Part shown: positions 11,865 through 11,909 of the stretch, in pieces
Position numbering within the stretch: the first letter of the stretch is position 1
Layout of the letters: every line of letters begins with the position of its first letter
NCBI GenBank assembly: GCA_021204765.1
Contig: JAJPYU010000170.1
Location: 1-11,909, forward strand
Direction of reading: 5' to 3'
Source of the DNA: Clostridiales bacterium
GTDB taxonomy: Bacteria; Bacillota; Clostridia; Lachnospirales; Lachnospiraceae
Length of the DNA stretch: 11,909 nucleotides
Translations under genes and position numbers: made by a program
The notes under the pieces: generated by a model
Databases searched by the model: none
What the model was told of the DNA's origin: nothing
The model's input: the letters and a program-made list of their open reading frames with translations, nothing else

Positions 11865-11909
11865 AAGTCCCGGACTGTGGACATGCTGAGCCGTGCTTGC
11901 ACGAGCGAA

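Overview
The window looks like chromosome from a Clostridia-class Firmicute, most likely a Lachnospiraceae-type gut anaerobe. This is inferred from strong AGGAGG-type ribosome binding sites, clean sigma-A promoters with 17-bp spacers, and a flavodoxin/2[4Fe-4S] 'EFR1-like' protein; species cannot be read from the sequence.

Layout. (1) 1-908, minus strand: a RelB/RelE-type toxin-antitoxin (TA) pair, plus a short remnant of the 3' end of a C39-type peptidase gene. (2) 917-3811, ordinary chromosomal genes: a cyclase/kynurenine-formamidase-like enzyme and a nitroreductase (both minus), then divergent guaA (GMP synthase, plus). (3) 3812-10205, an accessory region anchored on the 3' end of guaA. 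It has three units: a 4.3-kb unit with a CPBP membrane protease, response regulator, histidine kinase, C39 peptidase and a repeat-bearing small RNA; a 1.02-kb unit with an MNT/HEPN TA pair; and a 1.05-kb unit with a DinJ/RelB-YoeB TA pair. (4) 10228-11909, probably the original flank: a broken yitT-like gene, an SGNH hydrolase and an EFR1-like flavodoxin-ferredoxin protein.

The main observation is a repeated site. The last bases of guaA, GAGTTCGAAT(GA), recur at 8121, 9142 and 10194, and in inverted orientation at the 3' end of the cyclase gene (917-928). Three of these copies (8121, 9142, 10194) are preceded by a pair of 8-bp repeats with an 11-bp period (TGGCAACA or TGATAACA), and the gap from pair to core is exactly 102 bp each time, even where the intervening sequence is unrelated. 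This is what integrase core sites and arm-type sites would look like. The 3' end of guaA is an established integration target for genomic islands. Here it appears to have collected several small units that carry TA pairs and have no integrase of their own in view, ordered like a cassette array. A further TA pair sits beside the inverted site at the cyclase gene.

How the genes fit together: the guaA reading frame is kept intact by the repeated core. The two-component system probably controls its own operon through TTAAGAA decamers upstream of the CPBP gene. The TA pairs probably stabilise their units against loss. No recombinase gene is visible, so any mobility would need one supplied from elsewhere.
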